Shown here piece after piece: positions 54,492 through 62,284 of a DNA stretch of 64,000 nt (position 1 is its first letter; each line of letters begins with the position of its first letter). The stretch lies in assembly GCF_030730905.1 (NCBI RefSeq), contig NZ_JAVAMP010000006.1, positions 62,001 to 126,000 of the forward strand, written 5' to 3'. The notes under the pieces were generated by a model. The model saw only the letters and a program-made list of their open reading frames with translations, was not told where the DNA came from and made no database searches. A program made the translations under genes and the position numbers. The DNA is from Chengkuizengella axinellae (GTDB lineage: Bacteria > Bacillota > Bacilli > Paenibacillales > KCTC-33759).

Positions 54492-54505
54492 TGAAATCGT
54501 ATTCA
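54492..54505. promoter_or_regulatory. cre-like site before the histidine kinase gene
   Basis: TGAAATCGTATTCA, one base from the sites at 40181 and 40241, just 26 bp upstream of the preferred start. At this distance it would overlap the transcription start or block elongation. The remaining gap to 54761 holds the prkA terminator. Confidence 0.5.
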
Positions 54506-54701
54506 GTATACATTACAAATTGAATTTACGTAAAAGTTCATGATCTATTGAAAACCAGTCACATCCATGTGACTATTTTAATACCAACACGTCCTATGCT
54601 GGTAAAATTGGACTTTTTGAACAACCTCTAAAATATATAATATTAGCTTAGTCCTTGTCTATATTTCTGTCAAATATTATACAAGTCTATTCGTGCATAA
54701 C

Positions 54702-54736
54702 AAAAACTGTCCTTCATCAAATCCAAGGACAGTTTT
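54702..54736 (-). terminator. Terminator of prkA
   Basis: Perfect 12-bp stem AAAACTGTCCTT / AAGGACAGTTTT, 10-nt loop, then TTTTTG on the minus strand. Confidence 0.9.
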
Positions 54737-54761
54737 CATCATCTGAGAAGTAAGATTCTCT

Positions 54762-56657
54762 TTATCGATTTAATAAACTTCCCACATACCTCAACATCTC
54801 ATTTGCACATATTGAACAATAACCATGTTCTTCAATTAACCTTTTGGATACCTCATTTATCTTTTTCAGCTGTTTTTCATTTGGTGTTTTTGTTGAGGTT
54901 GTAATTTTGACTATATCCTTCAAATCTGCAAATAATTTTTTCTCAATGGCTTCCTTCAATCTCTCATGACTGCTGTAATCAAATTTTTTATTTTTTCTAG
55001 AATAAGAAGACATTCGAATTAATATTTCTTCACGAAATGCTTTTTTTGCATTTTCAGAAATACCAATCTGTTCTTCAATCGATCTCATTAAACGTTCGTC
55101 TGGATCCATTTCTTCGTCTGTAATTGGATCTTTCATTTTATTATGATTGCAAAAGGCTTCAATATTATCTAAATAGTTCTCAAACAATGTTTTGGCAGAT
55201 TCCTCAAAGGAATAAACAAAGGCTTTTTGTAATTCTTTTTTGGCGAGCTCATCATATTCTTTTCTAGCTAAAGAAATAAAGTTAAGATAACTTTCTTTTT
55301 CTTCTTTGGTGATAGATGAATGCTGATCTAATCCATCTTTTAATGATCTAAGCACATCCAATGCATTAATGCAGTCAATATCTTGTCGTATAAGGGCACT
55401 TGAAATGCGATTCACAACATATCTTGGATCTATACCCGACATTCCTTCTTCTTCATATTCATTCTGCATTTCCTTCAAATCCGCATCTTTAAACCCTTCA
55501 ACAGATTCTCCGTCATACATTCTCATTTTTTTAATAAAGTCCATACCCTGTTTTTTTGTTTCTTTTAATCTTGTCAGAATGGAAAATATACTTGCTGTTT
55601 TTAAAGTATGTGGTGCAATGTGAATATGATTTACATCACCTTGCTTAATTAATTTTTGATATATTTTTTCCTCTTGAGTGACCTGTAAATTATAAGGAAT
55701 AGGCATAATGATCATTCTAGATTGGAGTGCTTCATTCTTTTTATTGGCAATAAAGCCTTTATACTCTGCTTCATTTGTATGAGCTACAATCAATTCATCA
55801 GCTGATATTAATGCAAACCTTCCTGCTTTAAAATTACCTTCCTGTGTGAGTGAAAGTAAGTTCCATAAAAACTTCTCATCACACTTCAACATTTCTTGAA
55901 ACTCCATCATTCCTCGATTGGCTTTATTCAGTTCTCCATCAAAACGGTAGGCCCTAGGATCTGATTCTGATCCATACTCCGTAATAGTCGAAAAATCGAT
56001 ACTTCCTGTTAAATCTGCAATGTCTTGAGATTTTGGATCAGATGGACTAAAAGTACCAATACCAACACGTTTATCCTCTGACAAAGTAATTCTTTCAACC
56101 TCTACATCTTCAATTTTGCCACCGTATTCCGTTTTCAAGCGCATCTGACATGATGGGCATAAATTACCTTCAATTCTTACATCCAATGCTTTTTCAATTT
56201 CAGGTCTAAGTTCATGAGGGATTAAATGTAAGGGTTCTTCATACATAGGGCATCCTTTAATTCCATATAAAGCGCCCTCTTCTGTACGTGAGTATTGTTC
56301 TAATCCACGTTTCAACATCATTACGAGTGTGGATTTCCCTCCACTCACAGGTCCCATAAGCAGCAATATTCTTTTCCTTACATCTAATCTACGCGCAGCT
56401 GAATGAAAATACTCTTCTGTTAATTTTTCTAATGTATTGTTTAATCCATATATTTCTTGCTCAAAAAATGTATATATTCTCTTTCCATTCTCTTCTGTCA
56501 CGCCATGTGATGCAATCATGTCATAAACTCTTGCATGTGCAGTTCTACATACGCTTGGATTTTTTCGTACAATTTCAGTATAGTCCTTGAAGGTTCCTGA
56601 CCAAGTCAACTTCTCCTCTTCTGCCCGATGGCTAGTGATCCTTTTAAAAATATCCAT
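54762..56657 (-). CDS. prkA: PrkA-family serine protein kinase / AAA+ protein
   Basis: A 631-aa protein of full PrkA length. The N-terminal AAA+ module carries Walker A GPVSGGKSTL (102-111), and the PrkA-specific cysteine pair CPSCQMR is in the middle of the AAA domain. The C-terminal PrkA domain covers about 390-620 (RYVVNRISSALIRQDIDCIN, MDPDERLMRSIEEQIGIS). In Bacillus subtilis PrkA supports sporulation, and recent work assigns it AAA+ protease-like activity as well; both are family knowledge. A small 47-aa gene follows (upstream on the minus strand at 56778-56921) with a separate ribosome site. yhbH and spoVR, frequent partners, are not seen within the window. Confidence 0.95.
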   Translation of the reverse strand: MDIFKRITSHRAEEEKLTWSGTFKDYTEIVRKNPSVCRTAHARVYDMIASHGVTEENGKRIYTFFEQEIYGLNNTLEKLTEEYFHSAARRLDVRKRILLLMGPVSGGKSTLVMMLKRGLEQYSRTEEGALYGIKGCPMYEEPLHLIPHELRPEIEKALDVRIEGNLCPSCQMRLKTEYGGKIEDVEVERITLSEDKRVGIGTFSPSDPKSQDIADLTGSIDFSTITEYGSESDPRAYRFDGELNKANRGMMEFQEMLKCDEKFLWNLLSLTQEGNFKAGRFALISADELIVAHTNEAEYKGFIANKKNEALQSRMIIMPIPYNLQVTQEEKIYQKLIKQGDVNHIHIAPHTLKTASIFSILTRLKETKKQGMDFIKKMRMYDGESVEGFKDADLKEMQNEYEEEGMSGIDPRYVVNRISSALIRQDIDCINALDVLRSLKDGLDQHSSITKEEKESYLNFISLARKEYDELAKKELQKAFVYSFEESAKTLFENYLDNIEAFCNHNKMKDPITDEEMDPDERLMRSIEEQIGISENAKKAFREEILIRMSSYSRKNKKFDYSSHERLKEAIEKKLFADLKDIVKITTSTKTPNEKQLKKINEVSKRLIEEHGYCSICANEMLRYVGSLLNR

Positions 56658-56777
56658 GTTTCACTCCTCCCAACTCATCATGGGCAATGCAATAAATAGT
56701 TAACATTCACGAAAGGAAAAAAATGATTCGTATTAATATTTATGCAGTAAGTGAGGGGATGTTGACGAGAAATTTAA

Positions 56778-56921
56778 CTAACATTCATTTGGATTGTCGT
56801 CATTTTCCTGAATTTCTGCTTTCAAAGCCTGAATAGCTTCATCTTCCTGGTTTTTTTTAGCTCCTTCATTTTTATTAAATTTATTGTTTTCTCTTTCTTG
56901 TCCTTCATTATGATTTTTCAT
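56778..56921 (-). CDS. Small hydrophilic protein, 47 aa
   Basis: ATG 56921 stands eight bases after AGGAGG, the strongest ribosome site in this area. The product is rich in Asn, Glu and Lys, without hydrophobic segments (MKNHNEGQERENNK, then QEDEAIQALKAEIQENDDN). One amphipathic helix is likely. Too short for routine ORF calling, but the ribosome site, composition and helix pattern support a real gene. Similar small Asn/Glu-rich proteins occur in spore-formers; function unknown. Confidence 0.7.
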   Translation of the reverse strand: MKNHNEGQERENNKFNKNEGAKKNQEDEAIQALKAEIQENDDNPNEC

Positions 56922-56987
56922 TTTAAGTACCTCCTATGATGTGATATGAACGATCATATGGATAGTTCTATTTTAGATTGTCAATTC

Positions 56988-57893
56988 TCATTTGGAATTA
57001 TTCAGTAGCGTTTTATGTATCCATATTGCTGATTGTGATCCTTCTCCCATAGCGATAGATACCTGCTCAGAGTGTACGTTAATATCTCCAGCAGACCACA
57101 CATTTTTTATATTCGTCATTTTTGTACGTGGATCTGTTATGATATGCTTATTTTCTAATCTTTCAACGCCTAACTGTTTTGCAATCAAAGAGTTTACTTC
57201 ATTTCCACCAAATGCAATAAAACCTTTTTCACACTTTTTCACATCCCCATTCCTCAAAACAACACTGTAAATCATTCCTTTTACTTCTAACACTTTTTCA
57301 ATGGGTTCGCTTGAATATTCAATCTGCTCCTGCTCCATTTTTTCTTTGATATGCGAACTGACTTGTTTTTGTTCATGATTGATATATACTAAATCATTTG
57401 TCCAATATTTTAATGCGAGCGCCATTTTGGCTCCTATATCACCAGCACCTAAAACAACAGTTCTTTTATTCTTCACTTCATAACCATCACAATCAGGGCA
57501 AACATAAACAGATAAGCCTAGACATGAGATTAATTCTGGCATTTTCGGCATACGATCCAATATACCTGTGGCTATCAATAAAGTTTTTGCTTTATATACT
57601 TGATTGTCTTCTTTTATATGAATATGTAACTCTTCAGATTTTTTTATAGCTTGAACAACTTCACCATGTATAAATTCTACATTTAAACTTTCTGCATGAC
57701 TCTTTCCAAGTTCCCTTAATTTTTGTCCTGATATCCCGTTCGGCCAGCCCAATAAATTGTGATAACTTCTGCATAAAGTTGATCTTCCATACCCTTTGTC
57801 TATGACAAGCACCTCATGTTCATACCTGCCTAATTGTATTGCAGCCTGCAACCCAGCAATTCCACCACCAATAATAATACAATCATATAACAT
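56988..57893 (-). CDS. NAD(P)/FAD-dependent oxidoreductase, thioredoxin reductase-like
   Basis: A 301-aa flavoprotein. FAD-binding GGGIAG (9-14), the redox-active CPDC (Cys132/Cys135) in the position of the thioredoxin reductase CATC, the NAD(P)-binding GAGDIGAKMA (149-158), and the C-terminal FAD motif SAGDINVHSEQVSIAMGEG are present. Standard thioredoxin reductases have CATC, and the change to CPDC with GYEV after it marks a divergent subgroup whose partner may not be thioredoxin. It lies downstream of the TauE gene with a terminator between them. Confidence 0.88.
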   Translation of the reverse strand: MLYDCIIIGGGIAGLQAAIQLGRYEHEVLVIDKGYGRSTLCRSYHNLLGWPNGISGQKLRELGKSHAESLNVEFIHGEVVQAIKKSEELHIHIKEDNQVYKAKTLLIATGILDRMPKMPELISCLGLSVYVCPDCDGYEVKNKRTVVLGAGDIGAKMALALKYWTNDLVYINHEQKQVSSHIKEKMEQEQIEYSSEPIEKVLEVKGMIYSVVLRNGDVKKCEKGFIAFGGNEVNSLIAKQLGVERLENKHIITDPRTKMTNIKNVWSAGDINVHSEQVSIAMGEGSQSAIWIHKTLLNNSK

Positions 57894-57932
57894 ATTTGGT
57901 GACTTCCCTTCTTCATCATATTTTGCATAAAA

Positions 57933-57969
57933 AAAACACTGACATTAGTTTTTCTTTAATCAGTGTTTT
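57933..57969 (-). terminator. Terminator after the TauE/SafE gene
   Basis: AAAACACTGA / TCAGTGTTTT arms with a 17-nt loop, followed by a T-rich run on the minus strand. Confidence 0.75.
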
Positions 57970-57973
57970 TAAT

Positions 57974-58744
57974 CTATATCATTTTTATTCCACTAAATAA
58001 TATGATTGTAGCAAGAATCGCTCTTAATGGTTTTGTTGGGACCTTTGCTGACAGCGTGCTTCCAAGTAATACCCCAGGAATAGAACCTAGTAGCAGTTTA
58101 AAAGTTAGAAGGTAGTCCACATTTCCTAAACCTGCATGTAAAAATCCAGCTACTGTAACCAGTAATAATGCATGGGCTATATCCGTTCCAACAATCTCAG
58201 ATCCTTTTAATCTATACAAATATAGGAGAGCAAGAGCAAAAAGAGAGCCTGATCCTATAGAAGTTAATCCAACTAAAAACCCTAAAATAAATCCAATCGT
58301 AATTGTTAATGCTTTTTTCTCTTCCAGCGGTTTTTTCTGCCAACGATTTTCTCTCCATTTTTTATCAAAAATTTGTCTGAAAATCGTTGCAATCGCGATG
58401 ACAATTAACATTACTCCCAAAGCACTTTTCATAATTGATTCTTGATTTTGAAAAAAACTCTCAAACATACTTAGAGTACCAATTGCAGTGATTGCTCCAG
58501 GGATACTTCCTATTGCAAAGTATTTCACTAATTTTAAATTAATTGTTTTCTGCCGATAATGTTGGATTGCTCCAAATAATTTTGTGATCGAATTATAAAA
58601 TAAGTCGGTCCCGATTGCAATTGTAGCAGGCACTCCGAGCATAATCATGATAGGGGTTAATAAGGCAGCTCCCCCAACACCCGTTAACCCTACTAAAAAC
58701 CCAACAACGAGTCCAAGTACAGTCATTTCAATTCCAAATCCCAT
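57974..58744 (-). CDS. TauE/SafE-family sulfite/sulfur anion exporter
   Basis: A 256-aa membrane protein with eight or so hydrophobic segments in two repeats: GFLVGLTGVGGAALLTPIMI near the N-terminus and GFLVGLTSIGSGSLFALALL in the middle, the duplicated signature of the TauE/SafE (DUF81) family. Start at ATG 58744, six bases after TGAGGTG; the frame runs 27 codons further upstream to 58825 without a ribosome site. These exporters move sulfite, taurine-derived or other organic anions; substrate unknown. Confidence 0.88.
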   Translation of the reverse strand: MGFGIEMTVLGLVVGFLVGLTGVGGAALLTPIMIMLGVPATIAIGTDLFYNSITKLFGAIQHYRQKTINLKLVKYFAIGSIPGAITAIGTLSMFESFFQNQESIMKSALGVMLIVIAIATIFRQIFDKKWRENRWQKKPLEEKKALTITIGFILGFLVGLTSIGSGSLFALALLYLYRLKGSEIVGTDIAHALLLVTVAGFLHAGLGNVDYLLTFKLLLGSIPGVLLGSTLSAKVPTKPLRAILATIILFSGIKMI

Positions 58745-58958
58745 AACATACACCTCATGAAGTAATTCCGAGTATTTACATAGGATTATAAGGTAATAGG
58801 TTAAATAAGTAAAGTATTTTTTCAAAAAAACCGCATTAGTACTAGTAATATATTCTATTTGTTTCTCTATGACTATTCTTCACTTTTTGGGGTGACTAAA
58901 ATCTAGTATACTAGTAAATAGACTGACTAAAAATCATAGACATCCGAGGTGAACTATC

Positions 58959-59399
58959 ATGAATACTTCTCTAGAAACAGAACAGACTATTCATCCTATG
59001 TCCAAAAAGAAAACGAAAAAAATAAAACGAAAAAAATGGATTCAATTTCTTGGTTTTATTTTAGTTTGGGCCTTATTAATCAGTGGTGGATTATATGGAA
59101 GCAAAATGTATGTTGAACATTTAAAAGAGCAAATATTAGCTGATCTCTCAACTCAGATGGAAGAGAAGCTATCCGATGTGCAAGTTGATGTTGCGGAACA
59201 AATTGACGAGGTAGAAATCAACATCTTATCCGATATTGAGACACTTCAAGAGCAGATTACATCCTTTAATCAATTATTAAATTTCGCAAAGGACAGCACA
59301 AACGATCAGACCGACAACAGCAACCAGCTTTATTCTCAGTTGGTTGAGCTTCAAGAACAATTAAGTCAATTACAAAAAGAATTGGATCTCATCAAATGA
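58959..59399 (+). CDS. Single-pass membrane protein with coiled coil
   Basis: A 146-aa protein: a basic cytoplasmic N-terminus (about 1-29, KKKTKKIKRKK), one transmembrane helix (about 30-52), then a long heptad-rich outer helix (55-146) with Glu/Gln/Leu repeats (VAEQIDEVEINILSDIETLQ). Start ATG follows CCGAGGTG. The stop overlaps the start of the next gene (ATGA), so the two are co-expressed and may form one membrane complex. No family recognised. Confidence 0.7.
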   Translation: MNTSLETEQTIHPMSKKKTKKIKRKKWIQFLGFILVWALLISGGLYGSKMYVEHLKEQILADLSTQMEEKLSDVQVDVAEQIDEVEINILSDIETLQEQITSFNQLLNFAKDSTNDQTDNSNQLYSQLVELQEQLSQLQKELDLIK

Positions 59400-60463
59400 G
59401 TTATTCATATATGAATAGATTATTGATTCTTACCTTAGCTCCATTTATTGGTATAATGGTTTGGCTGTATTCTACAACAATTCTTATGGAAATTTCTCAG
59501 CCGAATTTGTCACCGGTTCCTTCAGTTTCTATTAATCAACAAGCAAATGACTTATTGATAGATTTAAATACTGCTGAAAGCCACATTCAGGAAATCGAAT
59601 CTTCATTATCTAATTTATTCGATATCTATAATAAAAGTGCAGATACGGCAAATCAACTTGTTAATACTGCTTCAGCTCAAGTAGATAAACCAGGAATTAT
59701 TTATGACAATAGAATCATTAGCAAGCTTGGGACTCCCACTAAACATATTCAATCTGAAAACATCGATTTAAAACTTTTTAACATTACAGAAGACACATAT
59801 AAGGGATATGCTGTCAAAATTGATCTTAAAACAGATGATGCTATGGATATGGTATTAGCAAAGGATGAACTTGGTAAGAGCGAAACTACCTTGCAGGCTG
59901 TACAAAGAACAGGTGCCATTGCAGGAATTAATGCAGGGGGATTTGCAGATGATTGGCGGACAGGGAAACGTTATCCATTAAGTACTACAATTGTTGATGG
60001 AAGTTATGTCACAGGCTTTGAAGCTAGTTTTAAAGATTTATTTTTTGTTGGATTGGATGATGAGGGAAAGCTGATAGGCGGCAATTTTTATAATCGTGCT
60101 GACTTAGACAACCTATCACCACAATTTGGAGCTACATTTGTACCTATCTTAATCCAAAACCAAACTAAACAATCCATTCCTAGTAAATGGTTAACATCAC
60201 CTAAACGAGCAGCTCGTACTGTAATTGCGAACTATAAAAATGACCACCTACTATTTATAGTGACGGAAGGTCAAGATTCAATTGGAAAATATGGCGCATC
60301 ATTACCTGAGTTACAAGATAAACTATTAGAACTAGGAGTTATAGATGCTTATAATCTTGATGGTGGGGGATCTACATCATTAGTAATCAATGGTAGCACG
60401 ATAAATCGTCCAAGTGATGGAAAGTTGAGACCATTACCAACACATTTTTTGTTTTTCAAATAA
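59396..60463 (+). CDS. Phosphodiester glycosidase-family (NAGPA domain) exoprotein
   Basis: A 355-aa protein with an N-terminal membrane helix (7-27), a helical linker (45-95) and a NAGPA-type domain (about 120-355). Domain landmarks are GAIAGINAGGFADDWRTGK and the C-terminal NLDGGGSTSLVINGSTINRP. In other organisms such domains remove GlcNAc from phosphate, or act on wall teichoic acid-type phosphodiesters; here the substrate is unknown, with cell-wall metabolism most likely. Translationally coupled to the coiled-coil membrane protein. Confidence 0.85.
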   Translation: MSYSYMNRLLILTLAPFIGIMVWLYSTTILMEISQPNLSPVPSVSINQQANDLLIDLNTAESHIQEIESSLSNLFDIYNKSADTANQLVNTASAQVDKPGIIYDNRIISKLGTPTKHIQSENIDLKLFNITEDTYKGYAVKIDLKTDDAMDMVLAKDELGKSETTLQAVQRTGAIAGINAGGFADDWRTGKRYPLSTTIVDGSYVTGFEASFKDLFFVGLDDEGKLIGGNFYNRADLDNLSPQFGATFVPILIQNQTKQSIPSKWLTSPKRAARTVIANYKNDHLLFIVTEGQDSIGKYGASLPELQDKLLELGVIDAYNLDGGGSTSLVINGSTINRPSDGKLRPLPTHFLFFK

Positions 60464-60559
60464 ACTTTCAAAAAATATTCGAATTTGACATTGGTTTTTT
60501 ATAGCGATTTGGGTATAATAAACGTAACTGTACATGTTACCGCTAGGAGGTTAAATTTG

Positions 60560-60685
60560 ATGTTTGAAGAGATGTTTTGGTTTTTATCATCTACAACATT
60601 TTGGTTAGTTATCATTGTGTTTGCAATGTTTTTAACAGCTATTTTAACATCTTCATTTAGTGACGATAAAACAAAAGGACTTTAG
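60560..60685 (+). CDS. Small single-pass membrane protein, 41 aa
   Basis: ATG 60560 (or the adjacent TTG 60557) follows TAGGAGG. The product MFEEMFWFLSSTTFWLVIIV... has one long hydrophobic helix followed by a short polar tail ending SDDKTKGL. A longer frame from 60485 has no ribosome site. A TATAAT at 60514-60519 may be its promoter. Function unknown. Confidence 0.6.
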   Translation: MFEEMFWFLSSTTFWLVIIVFAMFLTAILTSSFSDDKTKGL

Positions 60686-60740
60686 AACTAAAAGATTCAT
60701 TAAACGTAAGCAAGATGGGAAATAATAATATCAAAACAAA

Positions 60741-60783
60741 AAACAAACTCCTTAATTCACATCTTAAAGGAGTTTGTTTTTTT
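60741..60783. terminator. Strong bidirectional terminator
   Basis: Perfect 13-bp stem AAACAAACTCCTT / AAGGAGTTTGTTT, 13-nt loop, T7 on the plus strand and a T-rich tract on the minus; separates the small membrane gene from the convergent AbrB gene. Confidence 0.9.
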
Positions 60784-60799
60784 ATGATCATGATTTGAT

Positions 60800-61045
60800 T
60801 TATGCAAATTGAGACATTTCACTCAAACAAGAAGAGCAAATATATTTTTCCCTATACTCAACCACATTATCAGAAGATGTACAAAAAACACATCTTGGTT
60901 TATATTTTTCCAAAATGATATGATCACCTTGAACTAATATCTCAACTGGGTCTCCTTCATTCATCATATACCTTTTTCGCAAAGATTTTGGTAATACGAT
61001 ACGTCCTAGTTGATCCACCTTGCGAACAACACCCATTGGCTTCAT
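60800..61045 (-). CDS. AbrB/SpoVT-type regulator with C-terminal zinc knuckle-like motif
   Basis: An 81-aa DNA-binding protein. Residues 1-50 form the swapped-hairpin AbrB domain (GVVRKVDQLGRIVLPKSLRK, then EILVQGDHIILEKYKP), very close to AbrB/Abh. Instead of the usual C-terminal multimerisation domain it ends with CVFC (Cys52, Cys55) and CSSC (Cys70, Cys73), a CxxC-x14-CxxC pair that can bind zinc. AbrB-family proteins control transition-state and sporulation genes; the target of this one is unknown. Confidence 0.85.
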   Translation of the reverse strand: MKPMGVVRKVDQLGRIVLPKSLRKRYMMNEGDPVEILVQGDHIILEKYKPRCVFCTSSDNVVEYREKYICSSCLSEMSQFA

Positions 61046-61190
61046 GCATATTCACCTCATTTTATATTTATCTAGGATAATATTCGACATAAATCGATAA
61101 ATTCCTTCTAATTTCGCTAATTTTTATATTTTTTAGCATATTGAAAATATTGTTTGTTTGTGTTATTTAAAATCAAATATACTCATTCTA

Positions 61191-61652
61191 TCAATCCATG
61201 TTTGAAAAACCAACTTGCCTTAAGGCTTCATATACTATCACTGCTGCCACATTCGATAAATTCAATGATCTAACAGCCCCTGTCATAGGCAGCCTCATAC
61301 AAGTATCCTTATTAGCCTCTAACATTTCCTTAGGTAAACCCGCTGATTCTTTTCCTAGAACAAAAAAATCTCCATCCTGGTACTCAAAATCAGTATATAA
61401 ATGATCTGTTTTCGTTTCTACAAAGAAAAACCTATGCTCTGCATATTTTGCTTGCAGCTTTTCAAATGAATCATGATGTTCTACATCCACTTCATGCCAA
61501 TAATCTAATCCTGCTCTTTTTAAAGCTTTATCACCTGTCTCAAAACCTAAGGGATGAACTAAATGCAACCGAACTCCTGTCGCCGCGCAGGTTCTCCCAA
61601 TATTCCCTGTATTAGAAGGAATTTCAGGTTCTACTAGTACTATGTGTATCAT
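61191..61652 (-). CDS. trmL: tRNA (cytidine(34)-2'-O)-methyltransferase
   Basis: A 153-aa SPOUT (trefoil knot) methyltransferase. The motifs EPEIPSNTGNIGRTCAATG (9-27), LGKESAGLPKE, and RLPMTGAVRSLNLSNVAAVI (about 123-142) match TrmL/CspR, which methylates the wobble ribose of tRNA-Leu. Full family length; single gene. The short C-terminal extension is normal. Confidence 0.95.
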   Translation of the reverse strand: MIHIVLVEPEIPSNTGNIGRTCAATGVRLHLVHPLGFETGDKALKRAGLDYWHEVDVEHHDSFEKLQAKYAEHRFFFVETKTDHLYTDFEYQDGDFFVLGKESAGLPKEMLEANKDTCMRLPMTGAVRSLNLSNVAAVIVYEALRQVGFSNMD

Positions 61653-61765
61653 ATATCCTCACCTTTATTCTAAACTAAACAGTATTTTAACACATATTTA
61701 AATGAATTACTTATTAGATTTTCAAACAAATGCTTGGAAATAGAGGGAAAATCCACATTTGTAGC

Positions 61766-61779
61766 TGTACTTAAGTACA
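61766..61779. promoter_or_regulatory. 14-bp perfect palindrome upstream of a small hypothetical gene
   Basis: TGTACTTAAGTACA, 85 bp upstream of the ATG at 61851 and 114 bp from the trmL start. A perfect dyad of this length in an intergenic region suggests an operator; no known regulator is implied. Confidence 0.35.
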
Positions 61780-61850
61780 ATCTATTCAACCCAAGTAAGA
61801 ATACTATATTAATAGAAAGGAAAAATGATTAATGATTAAAAAGAAAAGAA

Positions 61851-62201
61851 ATGCCCTTATCAGCAGTTTCTTTTCCTATATCCCAAGTCAAGGCTGTTTC
61901 AGTCAATGCTATATTTCCCGATATTAAACTGCTTCCAATCAAAAAAAGCAACTGTACTTGTAAATGTATCGAAGACCCAGCTACTAGATTATTAGAAGAG
62001 AACATTGAAGAGAGCGTTAGTTTAAGTGCGCTCGTCCCATTATTCTTATTCGAAAATTCAGTTGAATTTATTGAAGATGTTGGCGAGGGAATAGTAGTGT
62101 TCAGTATTACATTTGGTACTCAGGAATTTCAAGTAGCTTTATCTACTTGTGCAGTGACACGTGTAGAAACATTAATTGAGCAGAAACTCCCCAATAGTTG
62201 A
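61851..62201 (+). CDS. Hypothetical small protein, possible spore-surface type
   Basis: A 116-aa product from ATG 61851. It has a CTCKC cysteine cluster near residue 37 and a C-terminal half of beta-type segments (FSITFGTQEFQVALSTCAVT), without signal peptide or membrane helix. The good ribosome site GAAAGGAAAA belongs to an ATG at 61832 in a different frame (MIKKKRN), which stops at 61927. Either the protein starts at 61851 with a weak site, or a single-base slip in the A-rich tract (61837-61850) has separated start and body. Family not recognised. Confidence 0.5.
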   Translation: MPLSAVSFPISQVKAVSVNAIFPDIKLLPIKKSNCTCKCIEDPATRLLEENIEESVSLSALVPLFLFENSVEFIEDVGEGIVVFSITFGTQEFQVALSTCAVTRVETLIEQKLPNS

Positions 62202-62226
62202 CCTTCTTAGGTGTCGCCAATTAATT

Positions 62227-62257
62227 AGGAAGAAACGTCCGTTTCAGACGTTCTTCC
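62227..62257. terminator. Hairpin between convergent genes
   Basis: GGAAGAAACGTC / GACGTTCTTCC (one bulge) with a 7-nt loop between the hypothetical gene and the convergent serC; no clear T-tract. Confidence 0.5.
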
Positions 62258-62284
62258 TATGTATTGATGAAAGCAATATTCTCT

